The notes: generated by a model not told the origin, from the sequence alone. A DNA stretch of 7,761 nt from Pseudomonas sp. (GCA_003523465.1 DQAA01000532.1:1219-8979); one strand, 5' to 3'; positions 1 to 7,419 are shown, counted from the first letter of the stretch. Translations and numbers: made by a program.

Positions 1-1308
1 GGCGGCGTCACGAGCAGTGGCATCCGCGAACTGCGGGCCCTCGGCGACCGCTTCGCCTTCCAGCCACAGGCTGAAGCCCAGGCCTTCGGCGCGTACGTCC
101 AGTTCCTGGCCTTGCTGCAACTGCTTGGTTACCGCACCCGCAGCCTTGCCGTCGGCGAAGTTGCGCGACAGCAGCAACTGCTCGCCATCGGCAGCCAGCA
201 GGCGGAAACGGAAACTGCCGTCCTCGTCACGGAAGCTGACGAAGCGCGCGGTTTTCGCGGCCTTTTTCTTGGTTTCGACCGGACCTTGGGCAATGGACCG
301 GAAGGAACGCAGGCCAACGGCCTCGCGCAGTTGCTCAAGGAATGGCGTGGCGACCTTGCGGGCTTTCTGGGCGCCAGCCAGGAGGATGTCTTCCAGGTCC
401 GCCGGACGGGTAATCAGTTGCTGGTAATGCTCACGGGATTCGCTGAGCTGGCCATCGAGCAGCTGGAACAGCTTCTGCTTGGCTTCACCCCAGCCCAGGC
501 CCTGCAGCAGCTCTTCGCGGAACGCTACGGTCTGCTCGCTCGTCGAGAACGCCTGGTACAGCGTGAACAGATGCGAGTTGTCCGGATCCTTGGCCTCCCC
601 CGGTGCGCGGGAGTCGGTGACGATGCGGGAGATCGCGTCTTTCATGTCCTTGGCGCTGCTGAACAGCGGGATGGTGTTGTCGTAGCTCTTGGACATCTTG
701 CGACCGTCGAGGCCCGGCAGGGTCGCCACGCTCTCCTCGATCACCACTTCCGGCAGGACGAACAGGTCCTTGCCATTACCGAACAGGTGGTTGAAACGCT
801 GGCCGATATCCCGGGCCATTTCCACATGCTGGATCTGGTCGCGGCCCACCGGCACCTTGTGCGCGTTGAACATCAGGATGTCCGCGGCCATCAGCACCGG
901 GTAGCTGTAAAGGCCCATGGTCACGCCGGCATCAGGGTCTTCGCCGTTCTCGACGTTCTTGTCTACCGAGGCCTTGTAGGCGTGGGCGCGGTTGAGCAGG
1001 CCCTTGGCGGCGACGCAGGTCAGCAGCCAGGTCAGCTCGGGAATTTCGGGGATGTCGGACTGGCGATAGAACGTCACCTGCTCCGGATCCAGGCCACCGG
1101 CCAGCCAGGTCGCGGCGATTTCCAGACGCGAGCGCTGGATGCGCTGCGGGTCATCGCATTTGATCAGGGCGTGGTAGTCGGCGAGGAAATAGAACGAGTC
1201 GGCACCGGGCTGGCGGCTGGCGAGGATCGCCGGGCGGATGGCACCGGCGTAGTTGCCCAGGTGCGGAGTGCCGGTGGTGGTGATGCCGGTGAGAATGCGC
1301 GTAGTCAT
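1..1308 (-). CDS. trpS: Tryptophanyl-tRNA synthetase, long form (3' end outside window)
   Basis: Class I aminoacyl-tRNA synthetase that charges tRNA-Trp with tryptophan in the cytoplasm. The visible 436 residues begin [20 protein letters not shown]. The HIGH-type motif HLGN is at residues 16-19 and the KMSKS loop at 204-208 ([10 protein letters not shown]). The synthetase core ends near residue 335, about where the 334-residue E. coli enzyme stops. Here a lysine-rich linker (about 346-353) leads into an extra domain, about 355-425, whose pattern ([16 protein letters not shown], then LLSRNF) resembles the small YegP/DUF1508 fold; that resemblance is an inference. Long TrpS proteins of about 450 residues are usual in Pseudomonas, so little is missing at the left edge. 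The ATG at 1308 is the natural start, since the family N-terminus begins there, though only a weak purine-rich site (AAGCGA) precedes it. The gene starts 24 bp after the hydrolase stop, so co-transcription is likely. Confidence 0.96.
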   Translation of the reverse strand, partial: MTTRILTGITTTGTPHLGNYAGAIRPAILASRQPGADSFYFLADYHALIKCDDPQRIQRSRLEIAATWLAGGLDPEQVTFYRQSDIPEIPELTWLLTCVAAKGLLNRAHAYKASVDKNVENGEDPDAGVTMGLYSYPVLMAADILMFNAHKVPVGRDQIQHVEMARDIGQRFNHLFGNGKDLFVLPEVVIEESVATLPGLDGRKMSKSYDNTIPLFSSAKDMKDAISRIVTDSRAPGEAKDPDNSHLFTLYQAFSTSEQTVAFREELLQGLGWGEAKQKLFQLLDGQLSESREHYQQLITRPADLEDILLAGAQKARKVATPFLEQLREAVGLRSFRSIAQGPVETKKKAAKTARFVSFRDEDGSFRFRLLAADGEQLLLSRNFADGKAAGAVTKQLQQGQELDVRAEGLGFSLWLEGEAVAEGPQFADATARDAA

Positions 1309-1332
1309 GGGTATTCGCTTATCAGGCTTGGC

Positions 1333-1968
1333 TCAGTTCGAAAGACGCGGCAGTACCAGATCCTTGAGGTCGGTCAGCTTGCCATGAAAAAAGTGTCCGC
1401 ATTCTGCCACTTTCAGCAGCTCATGGGGGCGCGGGAACGCAGCGGACCAGTCGTAGACGACTTGTGGCTCGATCACCTCGTCGGCGTCTGGCTGGACAAT
1501 GGTCAGCGGTACGTTCTGCGGTGCGGCTTCGCTGCCGGTCAGGCGCATGACGGCGGGCGCCACCATGAACAACTGCTTCAGCGCCACACCCTGCGCTTCA
1601 AGGCGACCACCGAGGGCCGCCGCGACGAACCCGCCAAAGGAAAAACCGAGCAGGGTCAGCGGCAGTTCGGGATGCTGTTGGCGCAGCCAGGCCGCAGCGG
1701 CCTGGGCGTCATCCACTTCACCGCTGCCCATGTCATGACTGCCGGCACTGGCGCCGACACCGCGATAGTTGAAGCGCAAGGTGATCAGCCCGGCGTCTCG
1801 CGCGGTGCGTTGCAAGGTCGACACCACCTTGTTGAGCATGGTCCCGCCCTGAATCGGGTTGGGGTGGCAGATCAGCACCAGGCCATGGGCGTCGGGCACA
1901 TCCTGATACAAGGCTTCCAGTTGGCCGACCGGGCCGTCGATGAGTACGGGGGTTTCGCGGGTAAGCAA
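1333..1968 (-). CDS. Alpha/beta hydrolase of the COG2945 type
   Basis: Predicted cytoplasmic serine hydrolase of 211 residues; substrate unknown. The nucleophile elbow GFSFGG (residues 108-113) puts the catalytic serine at Ser110. His192 in CGHFFHGKL is the likely catalytic histidine, and Asp163 in DADEVI the likely acid. The block HPNPIQGGTMLNKVV (35-49) is characteristic of this hydrolase group. No signal peptide or membrane segment is seen. The start is an uncommon TTG at 1968: no in-frame ATG or GTG lies nearby upstream, a GGAG sits 9 nt before it, and the N-terminus then matches the family (a short lead-in before IDGPVGQLEALY). An ATG at 1973 is out of frame. The gene is followed after 24 bp by trpS and is divergent from yhcB. 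The family is widespread and uncharacterised, so the link to trpS is positional only. Confidence 0.9.
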   Translation of the reverse strand: MLTRETPVLIDGPVGQLEALYQDVPDAHGLVLICHPNPIQGGTMLNKVVSTLQRTARDAGLITLRFNYRGVGASAGSHDMGSGEVDDAQAAAAWLRQQHPELPLTLLGFSFGGFVAAALGGRLEAQGVALKQLFMVAPAVMRLTGSEAAPQNVPLTIVQPDADEVIEPQVVYDWSAAFPRPHELLKVAECGHFFHGKLTDLKDLVLPRLSN

Positions 1969-1977
1969 GGCATTAAA

Positions 1978-1981
1978 CTCC
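1978..1981 (-). promoter_or_regulatory. Ribosome binding site supporting the TTG start of the hydrolase
   Basis: On the minus strand GGAG lies 9 nt before the TTG at 1968. A nearer ATG at 1973 is only 4 nt from the GGAG and in the wrong frame, so this site favours initiation at TTG. Confidence 0.5.
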
Positions 1982-2048
1982 GTGACCCCGGCAAGGGTCG
2001 ACTCGTCTAGCTGAATGATTCTGTTCTGAGATATTTGCGATGCTTCGC

Positions 2049-2076
2049 GGTATACAGCGCAGGTTCGAGCCGTTAA
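2049..2076 (-). promoter_or_regulatory. Candidate sigma-70 promoter for the hydrolase-trpS operon
   Basis: Reading the minus strand, TTAACG (2076-2071) and TATACC (2054-2049) are separated by 16 nt, each matching four of six consensus bases. Transcription would begin near 2042, giving a leader of about 74 nt before the TTG at 1968. This is by-eye matching only. In the same 141-bp gap (1969-2109) I found no comparably good promoter pointing toward yhcB. Confidence 0.3.
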
Positions 2077-2109
2077 CGTAAAGCAAAGCCGTTTATAGAG
2101 GAAGGACTC

Positions 2110-2544
2110 GTGGAACTCTCGCTCTTAGTTTGGTTGTTGCCGACCCTGGCCCTGGCAGTGGGTGTCGTCGTTGGTTTCCTGGTTGCACGCCTCCTGCCCA
2201 ACGCCGCGCCGAGCAGCACCCAGCGGCAACTGGACGATATCCAGGAACGTTTCGACAGCTATCAGAATGAAGTGGTAACCCACTTCAACAGCACTGCGGC
2301 CCTGGTCAAGAAGCTCACGCAAAGCTACCAGGAAGTCCAGGATCACCTGGCCGATGGCGCCAACCGCCTGGCCCTTGACGACCTGACCCGCCAGCGCCTG
2401 CTGGCCGCCCTGCATTCCGACGCGGCGCAAGGCCCCCGTGACCGCCTGACCCCGCCGAAGGACACCGAAGTCCCACGTGACTACGCGCCGAAATCGCCGA
2501 ACACGCCGGGCATGCTCGACGAGAGCTACGGCCTGAAACGCTGA
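2110..2544 (+). CDS. yhcB: YhcB/ZapG family (DUF1043) inner-membrane protein
   Basis: A 144-residue protein tied to the inner membrane by one N-terminal helix (about residues 4-27, LLVWLLPTLALAVGVVVGFL) with the rest in the cytoplasm. Residues about 36-85 are charged and heptad-like, as expected for the coiled coil of this family. The C-terminal tail (about 108-144) is proline-rich and probably disordered, and contains PRDYAPK, similar to the conserved tail of YhcB. The E. coli homologue is 132 residues and is linked to cell division and envelope synthesis; the same role here is inferred from family membership. The start is GTG at 2110, preceded by a good Shine-Dalgarno (AGGAAGGA, 2099-2106). 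It is a single-gene unit ending 8 nt before a strong terminator. Confidence 0.88.
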   Translation: MELSLLVWLLPTLALAVGVVVGFLVARLLPNAAPSSTQRQLDDIQERFDSYQNEVVTHFNSTAALVKKLTQSYQEVQDHLADGANRLALDDLTRQRLLAALHSDAAQGPRDRLTPPKDTEVPRDYAPKSPNTPGMLDESYGLKR

Positions 2545-2551
2545 TTCGCGG

Positions 2552-2594
2552 CAAATGAAAAAGGGGCGCCCTCAGTGGCGCCCCTTTTCATTTG
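2552..2594. terminator. Bidirectional intrinsic terminator between yhcB and megL
   Basis: A long inverted repeat: the left arm (2552-2570, CAAATG, five A, then GGGGCGCC) pairs with the right arm (2577-2594, GGCGCCCC, four T, CATTTG) around the six-base loop CTCAGT, leaving one unpaired A. The GC-rich core is flanked by T runs on both strands, so it can stop yhcB transcripts on the plus strand and megL transcripts on the minus strand. It lies 8 nt after the yhcB stop and 7 nt after the megL stop. Confidence 0.9.
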
Positions 2595-2601
2595 TCACTC
2601 A

Positions 2602-3795
2602 CTAGCACGCCCTGAGCGCCTGCCGCACATCCGCAAGCAAGTCCTCGATATCCTCAAGCCCCACCGACAACCTCACCAGCCCCTCTGAAATCCCGTAGCG
2701 CGCCCGCTCCTCCGGGGTGTAGCTGGAATGAGTCATGCTCGCCGGATGCTGCGCCAGCGACTCCGCATCCCCCAGGCTGACTGCCCGTGAGAACAGTTGC
2801 AGCGCATTCATGAAGCGCCGGCCTGCGGTAATCCCGCCCTTCAATTCGAAGGCCAGCATGCCGCCCGGCAATGCCATCTGCTTTTTCGCCAGCGCATGCT
2901 GGGGAAACGACGGCAAGCCCGGGTAATGCAACACTTCCACTTCCGGCTGCTTCTTGAGGAATTCCGCCAGCGCCTGGGCATTGGCGCAATGCCGGTCCAT
3001 GCGCAGGTTGAGGGTCTTGAGCCCGCGCATCAGCAACGAGGCGTCATGCGGTGACAGCACCGCACCAGTCATGTCCTTCAACCCTTCCAGACGAATCCGA
3101 TCCACCAGCGCCTTGGCACCGATCACCAGCCCGGCGGTGATGTCACCGTGACCGCTGAGGTACTTGGTCGCCGAATGCACCACCAGGTCGGCGCCCAGCT
3201 CCAGCGGGCGTTGCAGGTACGGCGTGCAATAGGTGTTGTCGACGACGAGGGTCGCACCGTGACGCCGGGCGATCTTCGCCACTCCGGCGATATCCGCCAG
3301 GTGCATGTTGGGGTTGGCCGGGGACTCGAAGTAGATCATCCGCGTCGCCGGGGAAATCGCCGCTTCCACCGCCTTCAGGTCCGCCATGTCGACGTGCTTG
3401 AGCTTGACCCCGAACTCGCCGATGCCGTGGTGCAGGAAGGCGAAGGTGCAGCCATACAGGGTGCTGCCGAGCAGGACCTCGTCGCCGGGCCTCAGCAAGG
3501 TCCACAGGGTTGCCGTGATGGCCCCCATGCCCGAGGCCAGGGCCAGGGCTGTTTCGCCGCCTTCCAGCGACGCCATGCGCGCCTCCAGCAGCGCCAGCGT
3601 GGGATTGGAGATACGACTGTAGAAATGCCCGGCCTCTTCGCCGGCAAAACAGGCCGCGCCGTACTCGACGGTCGGAAAGGCGTAGGTCGCGGTCTGATAG
3701 ACCGGCGGCACCAGCGCCCCTCCGTGGGCCTGCGGATCGTAGCCATGATGAATGGCACGGGTGGCAAATCCCTGGGTCTTGCTGGAGCCGCTCAT
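2602..3795 (-). CDS. megL: L-methionine gamma-lyase (MdeA/MegL)
   Basis: Cytoplasmic PLP enzyme that splits L-methionine into methanethiol, ammonia and 2-oxobutyrate. The 397-residue product keeps the numbering of the P. putida enzyme (398 residues). Residues known there are all present: Tyr59 and Arg61 (YSRISNP) for the PLP phosphate, Tyr114 and the diagnostic Cys116 (TLYGCT), Asp186, Ser208, Thr210, the PLP lysine Lys211 (SATKY), Lys240, Asp241 and Arg375. Cys116 separates true methionine gamma-lyases from cystathionine gamma-synthase/lyase relatives, which usually lack it. The start at ATG 3795 gives the family N-terminus (GFATRAIHHGYDP at residues 9-21) and has GAGGG 7 nt upstream. In-frame ATGs at 3822 and 3906 would add residues foreign to the family and run through the operator-like dyads. 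The gene is divergent from an Lrp-type regulator and ends at a terminator, with no mdeB downstream. Base composition looks like its neighbours. Confidence 0.95.
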   Translation of the reverse strand: MSGSSKTQGFATRAIHHGYDPQAHGGALVPPVYQTATYAFPTVEYGAACFAGEEAGHFYSRISNPTLALLEARMASLEGGETALALASGMGAITATLWTLLRPGDEVLLGSTLYGCTFAFLHHGIGEFGVKLKHVDMADLKAVEAAISPATRMIYFESPANPNMHLADIAGVAKIARRHGATLVVDNTYCTPYLQRPLELGADLVVHSATKYLSGHGDITAGLVIGAKALVDRIRLEGLKDMTGAVLSPHDASLLMRGLKTLNLRMDRHCANAQALAEFLKKQPEVEVLHYPGLPSFPQHALAKKQMALPGGMLAFELKGGITAGRRFMNALQLFSRAVSLGDAESLAQHPASMTHSSYTPEERARYGISEGLVRLSVGLEDIEDLLADVRQALRAC

Positions 3796-3819
3796 GGCGA
3801 TGCCCTCTTGTTGGATTGC

Positions 3820-3831
3820 CATAAGCTTATG
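3820..3831. promoter_or_regulatory. 12-bp perfect palindrome, possible operator of megL/mdeR
   Basis: CATAAGCTTATG is a perfect dyad centred at 3825.5, 25 nt upstream of the megL start. It is flanked by an imperfectly placed ATTGC/GCAAT pair (3815-3819 and 3835-3839). Its place in the gap beside an Lrp-family gene suggests a regulator or self-control site. No clear sigma-70 pair for megL was seen around it. Confidence 0.4.
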
Positions 3832-3845
3832 CCAGCAATGGACTA

Positions 3846-3861
3846 ATATTTTTCCAAATAT
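3846..3861. promoter_or_regulatory. AT-rich inverted repeat, possible second operator
   Basis: ATATTT and AAATAT form a perfect 6-bp inverted repeat around TTCC, centred at 3853.5, 28 bp from the centre of the neighbouring palindrome. AT-rich dyads spaced by about three helical turns are typical of Lrp/AsnC-type binding regions. A TAATAT (3844-3849) that overlaps it could serve as a -10 for the plus-strand regulator gene, but no convincing -35 goes with it. Confidence 0.35.
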
Positions 3862-3923
3862 GACCACCACCACGGGGCTTTCCGGGCATGAAATTCCACG
3901 ATCCACTAAAGACGGGGCAAATC

Positions 3924-4403
3924 ATGCCCAACGCCATCGACCGCACCGATCGAGCCCTGCTCGGCGCCCTGCAGGACAATGCCCGACTGACCATCTCGGA
4001 ACTGGCCGACAACGTCGCCCTGACCACCTCGCCCTGCTGGCGCCGGGTGAAGTTGCTGGAAGAAAGCGGCTACATCACCGGCTACCAGGCAATCCTCTCA
4101 CCCAAGGCCCTGGGCTTTGGCGTGACGGCCTTCGTCAGCATCATGATGGACTCCCACACCAAGGAGATCGCCCGCGCCTTCGAACAGCGGCTGATGGAAA
4201 TCCCGGAGATCGTTGCCTGCCACAATATTTCAGGACGTTACGACTTCCTGCTGGAAGTACTGGCGCGAGACCTGGAATCCTTCGGCGAATTCGCACGGGA
4301 AACCCTGCAGTCATTGCCGGGAGTGAAGGAAATCTATTCGAGCTTTTCCTACAAGGCGGTGAAGGAGAAACGAGTGATTCCGGTGTCGGAAAAGCACATT
4401 TGA
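3924..4403 (+). CDS. mdeR: Lrp/AsnC family regulator divergent from megL (MdeR-like)
   Basis: A 159-residue DNA-binding regulator. The N-terminal winged helix-turn-helix spans about residues 4-53: IDRTDRALLGALQDNAR, then TISELADNVALTTSP, then WRRVKLLEESGYITGY. The C-terminal RAM ligand-binding and assembly domain covers about 66-145, with the family effector motif GRYDFLLEV at 104-112. It probably binds as dimers or higher oligomers and responds to methionine or another amino acid. Control of megL is inferred from the divergent layout, which matches mdeR/mdeA in P. putida. The chosen ATG at 3924 places Asp6 of the IDRTDR motif at the usual distance from the N-terminus and has GGGG about 8 nt upstream; an in-frame ATG at 3888 would add 12 unfamiliar residues. 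The gene ends 18 nt before a terminator. Confidence 0.9.
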   Translation: MPNAIDRTDRALLGALQDNARLTISELADNVALTTSPCWRRVKLLEESGYITGYQAILSPKALGFGVTAFVSIMMDSHTKEIARAFEQRLMEIPEIVACHNISGRYDFLLEVLARDLESFGEFARETLQSLPGVKEIYSSFSYKAVKEKRVIPVSEKHI

Positions 4404-4421
4404 GCCGGCTTCCAAGGCAAT

Positions 4422-4460
4422 AAAAAACCCGCGATGGCCGTCGCCATCGCGGGTTCTTTC
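4422..4460. terminator. Bidirectional intrinsic terminator between mdeR and cysNC
   Basis: A 13-bp perfect stem: AACCCGCGATGGC (4426-4438) and its complement at 4443-4455 around the loop CGTC. On the minus strand the stem is followed by six T, an ideal stop for cysNC transcripts, whose stop codon is about 20 nt away. On the plus strand the tail is TTCTTTC, weaker but usable for the regulator gene. Confidence 0.9.
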
Positions 4461-4475
4461 ATTCAGCCCCGGCGC

Positions 4476-6377
4476 TTAGATTGCGCCACGCTGACGCAGC
4501 ACATCCAGCACCAGCTTCACACCCTCTTCCACATTGGTGGATTGGGTATCGATGACCAGGTCAGCGTTCTGCGGCACATCGTACGGGAAGCTTTCGCCCG
4601 GGATGTTGTCGCCACCGGCAGCGTACAGGCCTTGCGGGTCGCGTTCGCGGCAGGCCAGCGGCGAGGCCTGGACGTAGACGGTTACCAGCCGGTCCTTGCC
4701 GATCAGCGCCTTGGCCTGTTCACGGCCTTCGGCATCCGGAGCGACGAAGGCGGCCAGGGTGAGCATGCCGGCTTCGTTGAACTGACGCGCCACGTGGGCG
4801 GCACGGCGCCAGTTCTCGGTGCGACCGGCGCGATCCTGTGGCAGGCCCTTGTTCAGGTCATGACGCAGGTTCTGACCGTCGAGGACGTAGACCGCACGAC
4901 CCATGTCGAACAGCTTGCGCTCGACGGCATAGGCCAGGGTGCTCTTGCCGGCGCCGGACAGGCCGCTGAACAGCACGGTGGCCGGCTGCTGGCCGAAGCG
5001 CAGGGCACGTTCTTCGGTGGAGACGTGAGCCTGCTTGCCATGCTGGCCGGTGCTGCCGTGGGGCAGTACAGGTTGCGCGATGATCATGCCGGCACCGACG
5101 GTGCCGTTGGTCAGGCGGTCGATGACGATGAAGGCGCCGGTGGTGCGGTTGCTGTCGTAACCGTCCAGGGCGATCGAGGTGTCCAGGGCCACCTTGACCC
5201 GGCCGATCTCGTTCAGTTGCAGCGCGCTGGCGGCGCCCTGCTCCAGGGTGTTCACATCGACCTTGTGGGTGATGCTGGCAATCGAGCCAGGCACGTAGCT
5301 GGTAGCCCGCTTGATGTCGTATTTCTTGCCCGGCAGCATCGGCTCTTCGGACATCCACACCAGCATGGCGTCGAACTGGTCGGTCACCGGCGGTACGTTG
5401 TCGGCGTGAACCAGCAGGTCGCCACGGGAGATGTCGATCTCGTCTTCCATGGTCAGGGTCACGGCCTGGCCAGGGCCTGCGCTTTCCAGTTCACCTTCGT
5501 AGGTGACGATGGACTTGACGCGGCTGCTCTTGCCCGACGGCAGCACCACCACTTCGTCACCCTTGTGCACCAGGCCGCTGGCGATGGTGCCGGCGAAGCC
5601 GCGGAAGTTCAGGTTCGGACGGTTGACGTACTGCACCGGGAAACGCAGGTCGGTGAAGTTGCGGTCGGCAGCGACTTCGACGGTCTCGAGGATTTCCATC
5701 AGCGCCGGGCCGGTGTACCACGGCGAACGCTCGCTGCGGTTGACCACGTTGTCGCCCTTGAGCGCCGACATCGGTACGAAGTGCAGGCTGCTCGGCTTGA
5801 GGTCGATGCCCTCGGCGAACTTCAGGTAGTCGGCCTTGATCGACTCGAAGACCTGCTCGTCGAAGCCCTTGAGGTCCATCTTGTTGACGGCGACGACGAT
5901 GTGCTTGATGCCCAGCAGCGAGGCGATGTAGCTGTGCCGGCGGGTCTGGGTCTGCACGCCGTAGCGGGCGTCGACGAGGATGATGGCCAGATCGCAGGTA
6001 GAGGCGCCGGTGGCCATGTTGCGGGTGTACTGCTCGTGGCCCGGGGTGTCGGCAATGATGAACTTGCGCTTGGCGGTGGAGAAGTAGCGATAGGCGACAT
6101 CGATGGTGATGCCCTGCTCGCGCTCGGCCTGCAGGCCGTCGACCAGCAGCGCCAGGTCGATTTCTTCGCCGGTGGTGCCGACTTTCTTCGAGTCACGGGT
6201 GATGGCCTCGAGGTGGTCCTCGTAGATCATCTTGGAATCGTGCAGCAGGCGACCGATCAGGGTGCTCTTGCCGTCGTCGACGTTGCCGCAGGTCAGGAAA
6301 CGCAGGAGTTCCTTGCGCTCGTGCTGGGCCAGGTAGGCGAGGATGTCCTCGCTGATCAGATCAGATTGATGCGACAT
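4476..6377 (-). CDS. cysNC: Bifunctional sulfate adenylyltransferase large subunit / APS kinase
   Basis: Fusion protein of 633 residues in assimilatory sulfate activation. The CysN half is an EF-Tu-like GTPase that drives ATP sulfurylase together with CysD; the CysC half phosphorylates adenylylsulfate (APS) to PAPS. GTPase motifs are G1 GNVDDGKST (31-39), G2 GITID (89-93), G3 DTPGH (110-114) and G4 NKMD (165-168), followed by beta-barrel domains to about 435. A short linker (about 436-463) leads to the kinase, with P-loop GLSGAGKST (472-480). The usual kinase DGDN motif reads DGQN (500-503), and the segment after RDPQGLY (579-585) lacks the KKARAGE-type stretch of E. coli CysC. The start ATG at 6377 has AGGG 7 nt upstream and follows the cysD stop by 15 bp, so the two are one operon. 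A terminator follows. Confidence 0.96.
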   Translation of the reverse strand: MSHQSDLISEDILAYLAQHERKELLRFLTCGNVDDGKSTLIGRLLHDSKMIYEDHLEAITRDSKKVGTTGEEIDLALLVDGLQAEREQGITIDVAYRYFSTAKRKFIIADTPGHEQYTRNMATGASTCDLAIILVDARYGVQTQTRRHSYIASLLGIKHIVVAVNKMDLKGFDEQVFESIKADYLKFAEGIDLKPSSLHFVPMSALKGDNVVNRSERSPWYTGPALMEILETVEVAADRNFTDLRFPVQYVNRPNLNFRGFAGTIASGLVHKGDEVVVLPSGKSSRVKSIVTYEGELESAGPGQAVTLTMEDEIDISRGDLLVHADNVPPVTDQFDAMLVWMSEEPMLPGKKYDIKRATSYVPGSIASITHKVDVNTLEQGAASALQLNEIGRVKVALDTSIALDGYDSNRTTGAFIVIDRLTNGTVGAGMIIAQPVLPHGSTGQHGKQAHVSTEERALRFGQQPATVLFSGLSGAGKSTLAYAVERKLFDMGRAVYVLDGQNLRHDLNKGLPQDRAGRTENWRRAAHVARQFNEAGMLTLAAFVAPDAEGREQAKALIGKDRLVTVYVQASPLACRERDPQGLYAAGGDNIPGESFPYDVPQNADLVIDTQSTNVEEGVKLVLDVLRQRGAI

Positions 6378-6392
6378 GGAGTAACCCTGAAA

Positions 6393-7310
6393 TTAGAAGT
6401 AGCCTTGGCGTTTCTTGTCTTCCATGGAACCGGCGCCATCGTGGTCGATGACGCGGCCCTGGCGTTCGGACGTACGGGTCAGGAGCATTTCCTGAATGAT
6501 GTCCGTCAGGGTCTCGGCCTCCGACTCGACGGCACCCGTCAACGGGTAGCAGCCGAGGGTACGGAAACGCACCTTCTTCTTGACGATACGGGCCTTTTCC
6601 TCGTCGCTCAGGTGCTCGAGGATGCGATCGTCGTCGATCATGATCAGGGTGCCGTTCTTCTCGATGACTTCACGCTCGGCAGCGAAGTACAGCGGCACGA
6701 TCGGGATGCCTTCAAGGTAGATGTACTGCCAGATGTCCAGCTCGGTCCAGTTCGACAGCGGGAAGACGCGGATCGACTCGCCCTTGTTGACCTTGCCGTT
6801 GTAGACGTTCCACAGCTCCGGGCGCTGGTTCTTCGGGTCCCAGCGGTGCTTGCTGTCGCGGAAGGAATACACGCGCTCCTTGGCGCGGGACTTCTCTTCG
6901 TCGCGGCGCGCGCCACCGAAGGCGGCGTCGAAGCCGTGCTTGTCCAGCGCCTGCTTGAGGCCCTGGGTCTTCATGATGTCGGTGTGCTTGGAGCTACCGT
7001 GAGTGAAGGGGTTGATGCCCTGCGCCACACCTTCAGGGTTGACGTGGGTGATCAGTTCCAGGCCCATTTCCTCGACCATCTTGTCGCGGAAGCTGTACAT
7101 CTCCTGGAATTTCCACTGGGTGTCGACGTGCATCACGGGAAACGGCAGCTTGCCAGGGAAGAAGGCCTTGCGTGCCAGATGCAGCATCACGGCCGAATCC
7201 TTGCCAATGGAGTACAGCATCACCGGGTTATCGAACTCGGCGGCCACCTCACGAATGATGTGGATGCTTTCCGCCTCCAGCTGTTTCAAATGCGTCAGTT
7301 TGTCGACCAT
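6393..7310 (-). CDS. cysD: Sulfate adenylyltransferase small subunit
   Basis: Catalytic subunit of ATP sulfurylase: with the GTPase CysN it forms adenylylsulfate from sulfate and ATP, the first step of cysteine synthesis from sulfate. The 305-residue product is near the E. coli length (302). It has the N-terminal [20 protein letters not shown] block (6-25), the PP-loop YSIGKDS (33-39), and the conserved [16 protein letters not shown] (131-146). The C-terminus ends KKRQGYF as in E. coli. A local change is HVDTQWKF (61-68) where E. coli, as I recall it, has HVDTGWKF. The start at ATG 7310 fits the family N-terminus; the Shine-Dalgarno is poor (GTGAG). It is the first gene of the cysD-cysNC operon, with a 136-bp upstream gap for its promoter. 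Confidence 0.96.
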   Translation of the reverse strand: MVDKLTHLKQLEAESIHIIREVAAEFDNPVMLYSIGKDSAVMLHLARKAFFPGKLPFPVMHVDTQWKFQEMYSFRDKMVEEMGLELITHVNPEGVAQGINPFTHGSSKHTDIMKTQGLKQALDKHGFDAAFGGARRDEEKSRAKERVYSFRDSKHRWDPKNQRPELWNVYNGKVNKGESIRVFPLSNWTELDIWQYIYLEGIPIVPLYFAAEREVIEKNGTLIMIDDDRILEHLSDEEKARIVKKKVRFRTLGCYPLTGAVESEAETLTDIIQEMLLTRTSERQGRVIDHDGAGSMEDKKRQGYF

Positions 7311-7390
7311 GGCTACTCACGGGAAAACGATCTTATGGACGGCCAAGCGGGCCGTGTTCGAGCGGGCAACTCTACCACAGCACCCGCTTC

Positions 7391-7419
7391 TATTTAGGAG
7401 GGTGGCTAGAACGAAACAA
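7391..7419 (-). promoter_or_regulatory. Candidate promoter of the cysD-cysNC operon
   Basis: On the minus strand TTGTTT (7419-7414) and TAAATA (7396-7391) lie 17 nt apart, with transcription expected near 7385 and a leader of about 75 nt. Both boxes match the consensus only in part, as is common for promoters that need the activator CysB; an AT-rich stretch just upstream (7415-7430) would be the place for such a site. No CysB consensus can be confirmed by eye. The leader contains only a small 5-bp hairpin (7340-7354). Confidence 0.3.

Noticed and set aside
112..2010. A 632-codon open frame on the plus strand, antisense to trpS and the hydrolase
   Set aside because: Both strands cannot plausibly code here; the minus-strand proteins carry full family motifs, while this frame has none and crosses the intergenic gap.
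3820..3840. Sigma-54 promoter for megL (TGGCATAAGCTTATGGC on the minus strand)
   Set aside because: The GG and GC elements are not at the required 10-nt spacing.
3862..3876. ACC triplet repeat in the megL/mdeR gap
   Set aside because: Only three repeat units; too short to be called a meaningful repeat.
3796..3906. Longer megL start at 3906 or 3822
   Set aside because: The added residues do not match the methionine gamma-lyase N-terminus, and the extension would cover the dyad-rich regulatory gap; the ATG at 3795 has a good ribosome binding site and gives the family length.
3888..3923. Longer regulator start at ATG 3888
   Set aside because: The 12 extra residues are not typical of Lrp/AsnC proteins, and the ATG at 3924 has a better-placed purine-rich site.
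7340..7354. Hairpin CGGCC/GGCCG in the cysD leader as terminator or riboswitch
   Set aside because: The stem is only 5 bp, with no T run and no larger conserved fold visible; it may be chance in GC-rich DNA.
4434..7397. A 987-codon open frame on the plus strand, antisense to cysD and cysNC
   Set aside because: It is a shadow of two well-conserved genes in GC-rich DNA, begins inside a terminator stem, and its translation has no recognisable domain and an odd composition rich in Val, Ala, Gly, Asp and His.
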